The notes under the pieces are model-generated. The model saw only the letters and a program-made list of their open reading frames with translations. It did no database searches and had not been told where the DNA came from. From assembly GCF_034541975.1 (NCBI RefSeq), contig NZ_JAVYJM010000001.1: a DNA stretch of 64,000 bases, one strand, 5' to 3'. Below, piece after piece: positions 44,707 through 53,118 of the stretch (positions are counted from its first letter, which is position 1; every line of letters begins with the position of its first letter). Source of the DNA: Dermacoccus abyssi. GTDB lineage: Bacteria > Actinomycetota > Actinomycetes > Actinomycetales > Dermatophilaceae. The position numbers and the translations under genes are program-made.

Positions 44707-46265
44707 TTGAGGCCTCCGAGCAGCCGCGGCAGGTCGGCGTCCGCCACGTTCATGAGCAGCGTCGGCGCAAGGCCGAGGACGAAGACGGCCGCCACGAGCA
44801 CGCCGATGGCGAGCCATTCGAGACCGACGACCCGCTCGGTGGCCACAGAGGCGCTCGCCTCGGCGTGCTCACCGGCGGTGGACGCCGGGGTGGCCCCGTC
44901 GCTCGTGCCGAGCGTGGCGTCAGCGGCCTCGGGCGCGCGCTCCCCGGCCCACACCGCACGCAGCACACGCACGCCGTAGGCCGCAGCGAGAACGGCGCCG
45001 AACGCGGCCGCTGCCGTCAGGACGTGGAACAGGGCGCCCGGGCGGTGCGGAGCACCCCAGGCAGCGAACAGGGCGAGGATCTCACCCCAGAAGCCGGCGA
45101 GACCGGGCAGGCCGATGGCTGCGGCGGTGCCGACGACGAGGGCGAAACCGAGCCGCGGATCGCTGTTACGCAAGCCGACCATCGGTTCGTCGACGTCCAC
45201 CGCACCGCGACGCGCCTTGAGCGCGCCGACGACGGCGAACAGGAGCGCGGAGATGACGCCGTGTGCGATGTTGCCGTACAGCGCAGCCTGCAGACCGATC
45301 TGCTGACCGGCTGCGAGCGCAAGCATGACGAAGCCCATGTGCGCGATCGACGACCACGCCACCAGGCGCTTGAGGTCCCGTTCGACGAGGCAAACGAGCC
45401 CCCCGACGATGATGCCGACCACCGCGAGAACCGCGATGAGGGGGGCGATCGTGCGCCACGCGACGGGCAGCGGCAGGACGACGAGACGGATGAAGCCGTA
45501 CGTGCCGAGCTTGAGCAGGACGGCGGCGAGGAGCATCGAGCCGGCCGTCGGGGCGGCCGTGTGAGCCCGCGGCAGCCACGAGTGAACACCGATGAGCGGC
45601 ACCTTGACGGCGAGGCCGAGGGTGAGCAGCACGCCCGCCGTCATCGCGATGGGGAACGGCAGTGCGGCAGCCGCACCACCGGCGAGCCGTTCGAGGTCAC
45701 TCGTGCCGGCCGAGACAACGAGCAGGAGGATGCCGGCGAGCATGAACATCGAGCCGCCGACGGTGTAGAGAACGAACATCCACCCGGCACGACGGCGGTC
45801 GGCCGCGGCGTCACCGAAGCGGTCGATGAGGACCCACATCGGCACGAGAACGACTTCGAAGGCGATGAAGAACGCAACCGCGTCACGGACACTGAACGCC
45901 GCGACGGCACCACCGAGCACGACGAGCAGGCAGCCGTAGAACAGCCCGGGTGTGCCCTTCGGGCGCTGGCGGGAACTGACGGCGACGGCCAGCAGCGTCA
46001 CGGCCGCCGCGAGGATGACGAGCGGAGCGCTGATGCCGTCGGTGGCCAGGTGGAGGCGCATTCCGAGGCCGGGCACCCACGGCTTGTCGATGTGGGCGTC
46101 CGTGACGACGGCCGCAACGCACGCGGCGAGGGTGACGACGCTCGCGAGCAACGCGACGGCCCAGGCGCCGGTGTGACCGACAGGGCGTCCGAGTCGGTCG
46201 CCCGCCATGAGGGCGGCACCGACGCCGAGCGGCACCGCCACGGCCGCGAGCAGAACGAGGCTCAC
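44703..46265 (-). CDS. nuoM: NADH-quinone oxidoreductase subunit M
   Basis: A 520-residue antiporter-like subunit. The Glu of FEVVLVPMWVLI, the Lys of LAVKVPLIGVHSWLPRAH and the Lys of LLKLGTYGFIR are the conserved proton-path residues. A Ser/Ala-rich loop (TSDGATPASTAGEHAEASAS) lies near the C-terminus. Two adjacent GTG codons (46268 and 46265) can start it; 46265 is chosen because it gives the four-base GTGA overlap with nuoL used elsewhere in this operon. Confidence 0.94.
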   Translation of the reverse strand: MSLVLLAAVAVPLGVGAALMAGDRLGRPVGHTGAWAVALLASVVTLAACVAAVVTDAHIDKPWVPGLGMRLHLATDGISAPLVILAAAVTLLAVAVSSRQRPKGTPGLFYGCLLVVLGGAVAAFSVRDAVAFFIAFEVVLVPMWVLIDRFGDAAADRRRAGWMFVLYTVGGSMFMLAGILLLVVSAGTSDLERLAGGAAAALPFPIAMTAGVLLTLGLAVKVPLIGVHSWLPRAHTAAPTAGSMLLAAVLLKLGTYGFIRLVVLPLPVAWRTIAPLIAVLAVVGIIVGGLVCLVERDLKRLVAWSSIAHMGFVMLALAAGQQIGLQAALYGNIAHGVISALLFAVVGALKARRGAVDVDEPMVGLRNSDPRLGFALVVGTAAAIGLPGLAGFWGEILALFAAWGAPHRPGALFHVLTAAAAFGAVLAAAYGVRVLRAVWAGERAPEAADATLGTSDGATPASTAGEHAEASASVATERVVGLEWLAIGVLVAAVFVLGLAPTLLMNVADADLPRLLGGLK

Positions 46266-48244
46266 CACAGCGTCACCCCCAGGACCGAAGCGATGACGAC
46301 GCCGACGATCACCCACGACAGGCCTGTCGCGGGACGTCGTCCGTGGACGCCGTCGAGAGCCTTGCCGGCGCGGGCCAGGGCACCGGGCGCACGCGTTGCG
46401 GCAGCGTCGACGCCCGAGTCGAGGCGGTGGACGCCGCGAGCCAGCGCGAGCACGGGACGCGTCACGAGAGTGCGGTAGAGCGTCTCGACACCGAACCCTC
46501 GCGAGGCGGCCAGCGGGATGTGGCGCGGCAGGCGACGGGCGGCGTCACCGTAGAGCTGGCCGAGCGACATGATGCGCACGACGAGGCCGGTGGCGACGAT
46601 GAGCAGTACCGAGGCGCCCATCATGGCGAGGTTGAGGTGACTCGTGTCGATGTCGAACAGCGGCGTGAAGGCGAGGAGCCCGCCGAACACTCCCCCGAGC
46701 ACGAGCATCCACAGCGCGAGGCGCACCGAGACGCCCGGGCGCGGCAGCACCTCGTCCTCCTCGATCTCCTCGATCGGGTCGATCTCGTCACCGAACTCGT
46801 TGACCTCCGGAGTGCTGCGCAGCATCTCGACGATGTCGACGTCACGCACCGTGTGGGAGTCGGTGAGCACCTGACGTTCACCACGCCGCTCGAGGACGGT
46901 GCGGTGCTGCAGGATGAGCCACGCGCGGGCCGAGTACGCGGCGGTTCCGACGATGATGAGCGCAAGCATGATGAAGCCGACGAGTCCCTCGACGTGTCCG
47001 TCGCTCTGGGAGCGCACGGCGTTCTCGAGCATCGCGTCCTTCGAGACGAACGCGACGGTCGGCGGCAGGCCGGCCATCGTGAACAGGGCGAGGGTCACGG
47101 GGACGAAGGTCTTGGGCAGCCGACGGGTTGCGCCCGTCATCCGGGTGACGAGCGTGGAGCCGACGACCACCGCGAGCCAGCCGACGAGCAGGAACAACAG
47201 CGACTTGAAGAAGGCGTGACCGACGAGGTGCAGGAGCGCGGCGTCGGCGCCCTCGCCCGGGGCCAACGCGCCGAGGCCGAGGAGCATGAGGCCGACCTGG
47301 CTGATCGTCGACCACGCGAGCAGCCGCTTGATGTCGACCTGCGCGAACGCGCTCACCGCAGCGAACACGGACGTCGCGCCGGCGACGATGACGAGGGTGA
47401 GACGGGCCGTCGGTTCGGCGGCCAAGAGCGGCAGGAACTGGGCGAGGACGACGGTGCCCGCGGCCACCATCGTCGCGGCGTGGATGAGTGCCGACGCGGG
47501 CGTCGGGCCCTCCATGGCGTCGGGCAGCCAGTCGGTGAACGGAAGCTGTGCGGACTTGCCGAGCACACCGCACACGAGGCCGAGCAGAAGAACGAGGCGC
47601 AGGGTGCCGTGGGCGTCGAGGTTCGAGGTGCTCCAGGCCGTGACGATCTCGCTGATGCGCGTCGTGCGCGCACCCATGGCGAGGCCGGCGAGGCCGACGA
47701 CGAGCGGCGCGTCGGCCACGCGCGTGACGAGGAACGCCTTGAGCGCGGCGCGGCGCGGGCCCGGCTGGTTGCTCTCGTGGCCGATGAGCAGGTAGGAGCA
47801 CCAGGCCATGACCTCCCAGCCGACGAGGGTGAGCAGCACGTCGTCGGAGAGGACGACGAGCACCATGGCGGCGGTGAAGGCGGAGACCGTGACGGCGAAC
47901 GAGCGGTAGCGCGGGTCGGAGAACAGGTACCAGCGCGCGAACATCTGGACGCACGTCGCGACGAAGAGCGCGACGGCCGCGATGAGCGCGCCGGTCGGTG
48001 TCACCCGCAGTTCGAGCGGCGCCTTGAGCGCGGGCCCGAGCGGCAGGGACCCGACGGTGACGAGGTGCTGGGCGACCGGCGTCGTGAGCTGCTGCGCGAC
48101 GAGCAGAATCGCCGCGACGAGGCCACCGAGCGTGCCGAGGGCCGCGAGCGCGTAGGCGCCGGCGTTACGGCGCCCCAGGAGGAAAGCCAGCACCGCGCCG
48201 AGCAGCGGGACGGCGACGGCGGCCTGCGCGAGGTGTGCGGTCAC
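46262..48244 (-). CDS. nuoL: NADH-quinone oxidoreductase subunit L
   Basis: A 660-residue distal proton-pumping subunit. VGWEVMAWCSYLLIG carries the key Glu and GKSAQLPFTDWLPDAMEGPT the key Lys, followed by ALIHAATMVAAG. The region after TM14 contains an acidic cytosolic segment (EIDPIEEIEEDEVLPRPG), and a long amphipathic C-terminal helix region precedes the last span. It starts at GTG 48244 with a four-base overlap of nuoK. Confidence 0.96.
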   Translation of the reverse strand: MTAHLAQAAVAVPLLGAVLAFLLGRRNAGAYALAALGTLGGLVAAILLVAQQLTTPVAQHLVTVGSLPLGPALKAPLELRVTPTGALIAAVALFVATCVQMFARWYLFSDPRYRSFAVTVSAFTAAMVLVVLSDDVLLTLVGWEVMAWCSYLLIGHESNQPGPRRAALKAFLVTRVADAPLVVGLAGLAMGARTTRISEIVTAWSTSNLDAHGTLRLVLLLGLVCGVLGKSAQLPFTDWLPDAMEGPTPASALIHAATMVAAGTVVLAQFLPLLAAEPTARLTLVIVAGATSVFAAVSAFAQVDIKRLLAWSTISQVGLMLLGLGALAPGEGADAALLHLVGHAFFKSLLFLLVGWLAVVVGSTLVTRMTGATRRLPKTFVPVTLALFTMAGLPPTVAFVSKDAMLENAVRSQSDGHVEGLVGFIMLALIIVGTAAYSARAWLILQHRTVLERRGERQVLTDSHTVRDVDIVEMLRSTPEVNEFGDEIDPIEEIEEDEVLPRPGVSVRLALWMLVLGGVFGGLLAFTPLFDIDTSHLNLAMMGASVLLIVATGLVVRIMSLGQLYGDAARRLPRHIPLAASRGFGVETLYRTLVTRPVLALARGVHRLDSGVDAAATRAPGALARAGKALDGVHGRRPATGLSWVIVGVVIASVLGVTLW

Positions 48245-48594
48245 GACGTCACCCGCCCGTCGGTCCGGTCGTCGACGGGCGCGTGGGCCGCGTCATCGTC
48301 GAGGCGCTCGGTGAGGTCGATGTGCCCGCGCAGTCGGAACGCGGCCAGGATGATGCCGAGCGCGAGCGTCACCTCGGCGGCGGCGAGCGTGATGACGAAG
48401 ATCGTGAGGATCTGCCCTGCTGCGGCGTCGTCGGGAAGGGTCGTGCTCATCGTGACGAGGATGAGGCTCGCCGAGGCGAGGATCAGTTCGACCCCGACGA
48501 GCATGAGCACGGCGTTACGGCGCGCCAGCACGCCGTAGACGCCCGAACCGGCGAGCACGGCGGCGAGTGCGAAGGGCAGGAGGAGGTGGATCAC
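48241..48594 (-). CDS. nuoK: NADH-quinone oxidoreductase subunit K
   Basis: A 117-residue three-span subunit. The two membrane Glu residues are in MLVGVELILASASL and AAAEVTLALGIIL. The C-terminus is extended by an acidic segment (LTERLDDDAAHAPVDDRTDG) beyond the usual length of about 100. GTG start at 48594, overlapping nuoJ. Confidence 0.94.
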   Translation of the reverse strand: MIHLLLPFALAAVLAGSGVYGVLARRNAVLMLVGVELILASASLILVTMSTTLPDDAAAGQILTIFVITLAAAEVTLALGIILAAFRLRGHIDLTERLDDDAAHAPVDDRTDGRVTS

Positions 48595-49103
48595 TTCGAG
48601 CCACCGTCCTTGCGCGTGCCGATCATCGCGAGGGCGCCGACGAGCGCGGCGAGCAGCACGAGCGAGAGCACCTCGAACGGCCAGGCGAAGCGGCCGAAGA
48701 GGTTGGCGGCGAGGTTGGCGTTCGTTCCGCCGTCGAGGCCGACCTGCTGCGACCCGAAGGCTGCCGCGAAGGCGGCGAAGAGCAGGCCACCGGTGGCTGC
48801 GGAAATGACGAGGGCCACCATCCGGCCGGCCATCGGCACGTCGTGATCGGCGCTCTTGCCGATGGGAGCGCGCGTCAACATGACGGCGAACAACACGAGC
48901 ACGACGACGGCACCGACGTAGACGAGCAGCTGCACGAGCGCGACGAGTTCGGCGCCGAGCACGAGGTAGCAGCCCGACAACGTCGTCATACACAGGGTGA
49001 GCCACAGCGCGGCGTGTACGAGCTGACGCGTCGTTACGGCGCAGACGGCCGACACGGCACTGATGAGGCCGAGGCAGCCGAAGAGGGCGTCGTGCACGGT
49101 CAT
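48591..49103 (-). CDS. nuoJ: NADH-quinone oxidoreductase subunit J
   Basis: A 170-residue five-span subunit. LVQLLVYVGAVVVLVLFAVML holds the pi-bulge helix of TM3 and its conserved Tyr. It begins at ATG 49103, 37 bases after nuoI; this is the only nuo junction besides nuoA-nuoB without an overlap. Confidence 0.94.
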   Translation of the reverse strand: MTVHDALFGCLGLISAVSAVCAVTTRQLVHAALWLTLCMTTLSGCYLVLGAELVALVQLLVYVGAVVVLVLFAVMLTRAPIGKSADHDVPMAGRMVALVISAATGGLLFAAFAAAFGSQQVGLDGGTNANLAANLFGRFAWPFEVLSLVLLAALVGALAMIGTRKDGGSK

Positions 49104-49140
49104 GGGCTCACTCCTTTCGTCGTCGTCGCGTTGGCTCGGG

Positions 49141-49758
49141 TCACTTCGTCACGTTCCGGCGCGCCACCCGTGGGGGCTTGCTCGCCGCTGCGACCTCGGG
49201 CGCCTCGGGGGCACGCTCGTCGAGGTCGGGCGGGGCCGGAACCGTGCGCATCCACTCGCCGAGCTGCTCCTTCTCGTGGAGCAGGTCGCGGATGTCGCCG
49301 GAGGCGTACTCGAACTCCGGGCTCCAGAAGAGCGCGTCGAACGGGCACACCTCGATGCAGATGCCGCAGTACATGCACAGTGAGAAATCGATGGCGAAGC
49401 GGTCGACGACGTTGCGCTGACGATCACGCCCACCCGGCGTCTCGCTGGGAATCGTCTCCTTGTGCGAGTCGATGTAGAGGCACCAGTCGGGGCACTCGCG
49501 CGCACAGAGCATGCACGCGGTGCAGTTCTCCTCGAGCAGCGCGATGACGCCGCGACTACGCGGCGGCAGGTCCGGTTTCTCGTCCGGGTACTGACGCGTC
49601 GACGTCTTCTTCGTCATGGTGCGCGCCGTCGTGGCCATTCCGGAAAGAAGGCCGCGGATCGGCCCCTTCTCGCGGCCCGAGGCGGGCAGGTCGTGGACGT
49701 GGTGAGCGTGCTCGTGCACGTGCTCGCCGTGGTCGTGGTTCGCGTTCTGCTCGGTCAT
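49141..49758 (-). CDS. nuoI: NADH-quinone oxidoreductase subunit I with histidine-rich N-terminus
   Basis: A 205-residue iron-sulfur subunit. Two 4Fe-4S motifs, CTACMLCARECP and CMYCGICIEVCP, carry clusters N6a and N6b that pass electrons to NuoB. Residues 8-22 hold eight histidines in fifteen positions (HDHGEHVHEHAHHVH), followed by a short linker and the normal amphipathic start; a tail rich in Ala, Pro and basic residues follows the core. The His-rich extension is not part of the standard subunit and could bind a metal. It starts at ATG 49758, overlapping the nuoH stop. Confidence 0.94.
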   Translation of the reverse strand: MTEQNANHDHGEHVHEHAHHVHDLPASGREKGPIRGLLSGMATTARTMTKKTSTRQYPDEKPDLPPRSRGVIALLEENCTACMLCARECPDWCLYIDSHKETIPSETPGGRDRQRNVVDRFAIDFSLCMYCGICIEVCPFDALFWSPEFEYASGDIRDLLHEKEQLGEWMRTVPAPPDLDERAPEAPEVAAASKPPRVARRNVTK

Positions 49759-50711
49759 GCGGTGTAGATCACTCCTGCCGCGGTGAGAGCCAACTGGAAC
49801 AGGGCAAGGGGAACGAGGAAGAACCACGCGAAGCGCTGCAGTTGGTCCTCGCGCAGGCGCGGCCAGCTCATGCGCACCCACAGGACGACGAACGCGACGG
49901 CGGCGGTCTTGAGCAGCATCCAGACGAAGCCGAGCCCCCCGTCGAACGGACCGTTCCACCCGCCGAGGTAGAGCGCGGCGAACAGCGCCGACATGACGAC
50001 GATGCCCGCGTACTCGGACAGCAGGAACAGCGCGAAGCGCAGGCCCGTGTACTCCGTCATCGCACCCATGACGACCTCGGAGTCGGCCACGGGCATGTCG
50101 AACGGCGGGCGCTGCAGTTCGGCGGTGGCCGCGATGAGCAGCACGATCGCACCGGGCAGCTGCCACAGCAGCCAGATCGGGTGCCAGGCGTGTACGATGC
50201 CGCCGATCGAGAGCGACCCTGCCGCCATCGCGAACGACGCGCACGCGAGGATGAGCGGCACCTCGTAGCTGACGAGCTGAGCGGCGGAACGGAACGCGCC
50301 GAGCATCGCGTACTTGTTGCCCGAACCGAAGCCGGCCATGAGCGTCGCCACAGTGCCGATGCCGGAAACGGCCAGCACGTAGACGAGCGATGCTGGCAGG
50401 TCGCCGGCCACGGTGGACGGCGTGAACGGGATGGCGACGAGGGCGAGCAGGTAGCTGAACATCGAGACTGCAGGCGCCAGGCGGAAGACCGGCTTGTCGG
50501 CGGCGCGAGGAACGATGTCCTCCTTCTGCGCGAACTTCACACCGTCCGCGATGAGCTGCGCCCATCCGTGGAAGCCACCGGCCTTCATCGGGCCGAGGCG
50601 CCCCTGCATGTGGGCCATCACCTTGTGCTCGGCTTGGCCGAGCACGAGCGGCAGCACCATGAAGCACACGAGCACGGCGACGCTACGCAGGACGATCTCA
50701 AGGACGCTCAT
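49755..50711 (-). CDS. nuoH: NADH-quinone oxidoreductase subunit H
   Basis: A 318-residue eight-span subunit that forms part of the quinone chamber. GRLGPMKAGGFHGWAQLIADG, FAQKEDIVP, ELQRPPFDMPVADSEVV and MTEYTGLRFALFLLSEYAG are conserved family blocks. The HKVMAHMQGRLGP form differs somewhat from E. coli ERKVMGRMQIRVGP. The start is ATG 50711 with a four-base overlap of nuoC. It directly follows nuoC, where nuoD to nuoG usually lie. Confidence 0.94.
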   Translation of the reverse strand: MSVLEIVLRSVAVLVCFMVLPLVLGQAEHKVMAHMQGRLGPMKAGGFHGWAQLIADGVKFAQKEDIVPRAADKPVFRLAPAVSMFSYLLALVAIPFTPSTVAGDLPASLVYVLAVSGIGTVATLMAGFGSGNKYAMLGAFRSAAQLVSYEVPLILACASFAMAAGSLSIGGIVHAWHPIWLLWQLPGAIVLLIAATAELQRPPFDMPVADSEVVMGAMTEYTGLRFALFLLSEYAGIVVMSALFAALYLGGWNGPFDGGLGFVWMLLKTAAVAFVVLWVRMSWPRLREDQLQRFAWFFLVPLALFQLALTAAGVIYTA

Positions 50712-51271
50712 CGCGGCCCCCACGTCTCGTCGGGAACGCCGGGGGCCATGACCTTGCGACGCTTCGAGGCTCCCGCGCGGCCGCCGGACTCACCGGGATC
50801 CTTGATGCCCGGCCACTCCTTGCTCGCGCGCGCCGTGAGGACGAACGACTTGCGCAGCGGCGTACCGGTGAAACTCGCGGGCAGCAGGAGCTTGCGCACG
50901 CCCTGCCCGGTGCCGTCGTCGAAGCCGGCGAAGTCGATGCCGAACATCTCGAAGGTCTCGCGCTCGTGCCAGGCCGCGCCGCGCCACAGCCCGGTGAGGC
51001 TGGCGATACTCGGGGCGCCCGCACCGTGGTCGTCGACTTCGAGGCGCGTGCGCATGAGGATGCTGCGGCGAGCGCCGCCGGCGATGTCGTACAGGTGCGT
51101 GACGATGTCGAAGCCCGCGGGCTTGCCGTCGGAGGGACCGGATTCGCCACGGTCGCTCTCGTCGACGGCGGTGAGGAAGTCGAAAAACGTGAAGCCCTCC
51201 GAGCGCAGACGCTCATGGGCTTCGACCCAGTCGGACGTCTCGACGTCGTGGGTGGGGACGTCGCGCGTCAT
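50708..51271 (-). CDS. nuoC: NADH-quinone oxidoreductase subunit C
   Basis: A 187-residue peripheral-arm subunit. WHERETFEMFGIDFAGF and LLLPASFTGTPLRKSFVL are the NuoC signature. It is not fused to NuoD: the C-terminal ~40 residues are a short basic/Gly tail ending at 50708. It starts at ATG 51271 with a four-base overlap of nuoB. Confidence 0.94.
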   Translation of the reverse strand: MTRDVPTHDVETSDWVEAHERLRSEGFTFFDFLTAVDESDRGESGPSDGKPAGFDIVTHLYDIAGGARRSILMRTRLEVDDHGAGAPSIASLTGLWRGAAWHERETFEMFGIDFAGFDDGTGQGVRKLLLPASFTGTPLRKSFVLTARASKEWPGIKDPGESGGRAGASKRRKVMAPGVPDETWGPR

Positions 51272-52536
51272 CCCTCACCATCCTCGTCGGTCTTCGCCTG
51301 CTCCGTTTTGGTCGGCCCCGTCTTGGTCTCGTCGGTCTTCGCCTGCTCGGCGGCGCGACGTTCGCGTGCCTTACGGCGGGCCTCGGCGATGCGGGCGGCA
51401 CGCTCGTCGTCAGAGATGTCGGCCTTCGTCGTCGGTGCCTTGTCGGGGGCCTTTTCGGGGTCGCCCTTCTGCGCAGCCTTCTCCTGTTCCGCCTTGCGCT
51501 CACGCGCCCTACGGCGCGCCTCGGCGATGCGGGCGGCGCGCTCGTCGTCTGGAGCGTCGGCCTTCGAGGCCGGCTTGGCCACGTCGGCGGCTGTTTCCTC
51601 GGTACCGCCTGACTGTGCTGCCTTCTCCTGCTCGGCCTTGCGCTCACGCGCCTTGCGACGAGCCTCCGCGATGCGGGCCGCACGCTCGTCGTCGGAGAGG
51701 TCGGTCTTCGCGGCGGGCTTGCCGCCGTTGTCGCTCGCGCCTTCCCCGGCGGCCGGCGAGGTGTTCTTCTCCGCCTTGCGCTCTCGCGCCTTGCGGCGGG
51801 CTTCCGCGATGCGGGCGGCGCGCTCGTCGTCGCTGAGATTCGCCTTGCCTGCGGGCTTGGCGTCCGCAGGTGCGGGCTCGGGCGTTGCCGTCGACTCGGT
51901 GGCCCCACCTTCCTTCGCGGGCTCTGCCACCGTCTCCGCCTCGGGTGCGACGGGCTTCGTCACGAGGGGGCGCTGCACCGACGCGGCGGTGCGCCCCCGG
52001 CCGGCGAACGGGTTGAGGCGGGCGAGGATGCCCTCGCTGCTCACCTTCTCCTCGGCGATCTGGTTCTGGAGCGTGACGATGCCCTGCAGCAGCGCCTCAG
52101 GGCGCGGCGGGCAGCCGGGCACGTAGACGTCAACGGGCACGAGCTGGTCGACGCCCTTCGTCACGGAGTACGAATCCCAGTACGGCCCACCTGAGTTCGA
52201 GCACGCACCGAAGCTGATGACGTACTTCGGCTCGGGCATCTGGTCGTAGAGGCGCCGCACGGCAGGAGCCATCTTGTCGGTCACCGTGCCGGAGACGACC
52301 ATGAGGTCGGCCTGCCGCGGGCCGGGAGCGAACGGGATGACACCGAGGCGGATGAAGTCGTGACGCGACATCGACCCGGCGATGAATTCGATGGCGCAGC
52401 AGGCGAGCCCGAAGTTGAAGACCCACAGCGAGTACCGGCGACCCCAGTTGAGGACGAGGCGCATCGGCTTGGGGGCGTGTTCCTGAACGGCGCCGACGCT
52501 CGGACGCACGGTGGGCATGGGCAGATCGGTCGTCAT
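51268..52536 (-). CDS. nuoB: NADH-quinone oxidoreductase subunit B with repetitive C-terminal extension
   Basis: A 422-residue protein whose first ~180 residues are NuoB, the carrier of cluster N2 next to the quinone site. Cluster ligands are C46, C47 (GLACCAIE), C112 (GACSNS) and C142 (VPGCPPRP). Residues ~180-422 form an extension absent from ordinary NuoB (about 160-190 residues). It has a Pro/Ala/Glu-rich linker and four 26-residue repeats at 231-256, 277-302, 325-350 and 371-396, each containing DDERAARIAEAR(R)xARERxA, followed by a Lys/Thr/Glu-rich end. The repeats should form charged single helices; function unknown. Starts at ATG 52536, 13 bases after nuoA. Confidence 0.95.
   Translation of the reverse strand: MTTDLPMPTVRPSVGAVQEHAPKPMRLVLNWGRRYSLWVFNFGLACCAIEFIAGSMSRHDFIRLGVIPFAPGPRQADLMVVSGTVTDKMAPAVRRLYDQMPEPKYVISFGACSNSGGPYWDSYSVTKGVDQLVPVDVYVPGCPPRPEALLQGIVTLQNQIAEEKVSSEGILARLNPFAGRGRTAASVQRPLVTKPVAPEAETVAEPAKEGGATESTATPEPAPADAKPAGKANLSDDERAARIAEARRKARERKAEKNTSPAAGEGASDNGGKPAAKTDLSDDERAARIAEARRKARERKAEQEKAAQSGGTEETAADVAKPASKADAPDDERAARIAEARRRARERKAEQEKAAQKGDPEKAPDKAPTTKADISDDERAARIAEARRKARERRAAEQAKTDETKTGPTKTEQAKTDEDGEG
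51349..51846 (-). repeat. Four tandem 26-codon repeats in the 3' part of nuoB
   Basis: Copies lie at 51769-51846, 51631-51708, 51487-51564 and 51349-51426, with a regular period of 46-48 codons. The amino-acid core SDDERAARIAEARRKARERK is nearly identical in all four, while the spacers between them differ. The copies differ at silent positions in the DNA, so the protein sequence looks maintained by selection rather than by very recent duplication. Confidence 0.9.
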
Positions 52537-52549
52537 CGGATCACCCGCC

Positions 52550-52921
52550 TCACAGCCAGCTCAGGACGCCGCGACGGGCGGCGTGGGCCAGACCGACGAG
52601 AAGCACGAGGATGAAGATGCCCATCTCGACGACCGAAGCGACGCCGAGCCCGGAGGTGCGCAGCACGAGCGCCCACGGGAAGAGGTAGACGGCGTCGACC
52701 GCGAAGACGACATAGAGGAACGCGTACGCCACGTAGCGGAAGCCCGACTGCTGCCAGTCGCCGCCGCTCGGGTCGACTCCCGACTCGTACGTGGCGAGCT
52801 TCGCCCCGCTCGGAGCTCGCGGTGCCAGAACTCGACGAACCACCATGGCAGCCGTGAAGAGACCGACGCCCCCGAGGGTGACGCCGAGCACCACGAGGTA
52901 GCCCAGGAGTTCGGAATTCAC
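52550..52921 (-). CDS. nuoA: NADH-quinone oxidoreductase subunit A
   Basis: A 123-residue three-span subunit. The conserved loop KLATYESGVDPSG and the second helix FLYVVFAVDAVYLFPWAL, with its conserved acidic residue, are present. It starts at GTG 52921; TAGGCT ends 6 bases upstream and there is no ribosome binding site, pointing to a leaderless message. It is the first gene of the operon nuoABCHIJKLMN. Confidence 0.94.
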   Translation of the reverse strand: MNSELLGYLVVLGVTLGGVGLFTAAMVVRRVLAPRAPSGAKLATYESGVDPSGGDWQQSGFRYVAYAFLYVVFAVDAVYLFPWALVLRTSGLGVASVVEMGIFILVLLVGLAHAARRGVLSWL

Positions 52922-52927
52922 CAGGCT

Positions 52928-52933
52928 AGCCTA
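52928..52933 (-). promoter_or_regulatory. Candidate -10 element of the nuo operon (leaderless start)
   Basis: TAGGCT on the minus strand, 6 bases before the nuoA GTG. No good -35 hexamer is seen. Confidence 0.35.
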
Positions 52934-52971
52934 ACGAGCCGACTCGCCGGGGGCGGAAAGGCTGGGAGTGC

Positions 52972-52991
52972 GTGTCTTCACAGTGAGACAC
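52972..52991. promoter_or_regulatory. Imperfect palindrome upstream of nuoA
   Basis: GTGTCTTCACAGTGAGACAC is a 20-base inverted repeat with one extra base in the left arm, about 50 bases upstream of the nuo operon start and 130 bases from recC. It contains TCAC-A-GTGA. A regulator binding site is plausible, for example for redox or energy control of nuo. Confidence 0.4.
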
Positions 52992-53106
52992 ATCGGGCGT
53001 GGCATCATACGCGCCGTCCCTCCGCCCGGCTCGAGGCGCCCGTGGTTCACCAGACCGTTCGAGCGGAGGTTTTTCGCGCAACGGCGCGGTTGTCGGAGGC
53101 TCGCGT

Positions 53107-53112
53107 TAGTGT
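53107..53112 (+). promoter_or_regulatory. Candidate -10 element of recC (leaderless start)
   Basis: TAGTGT ends 6 bases before the recC GTG at 53119, with no ribosome binding site between. Confidence 0.35.
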
Positions 53113-53118
53113 CGCGAC

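Noticed and set aside
46343..48538. 731-codon open frame opposite nuoL
   Set aside because: Antisense to a clear nuoL; product is almost entirely charged residues, typical of a complement-strand artefact.
51349..51846. Frame error or chimeric fusion producing the NuoB tail
   Set aside because: The frame is continuous, the stop overlaps the nuoC ATG by four bases as at other junctions, and the four repeats align in frame with silent differences, so the extension looks genuine.
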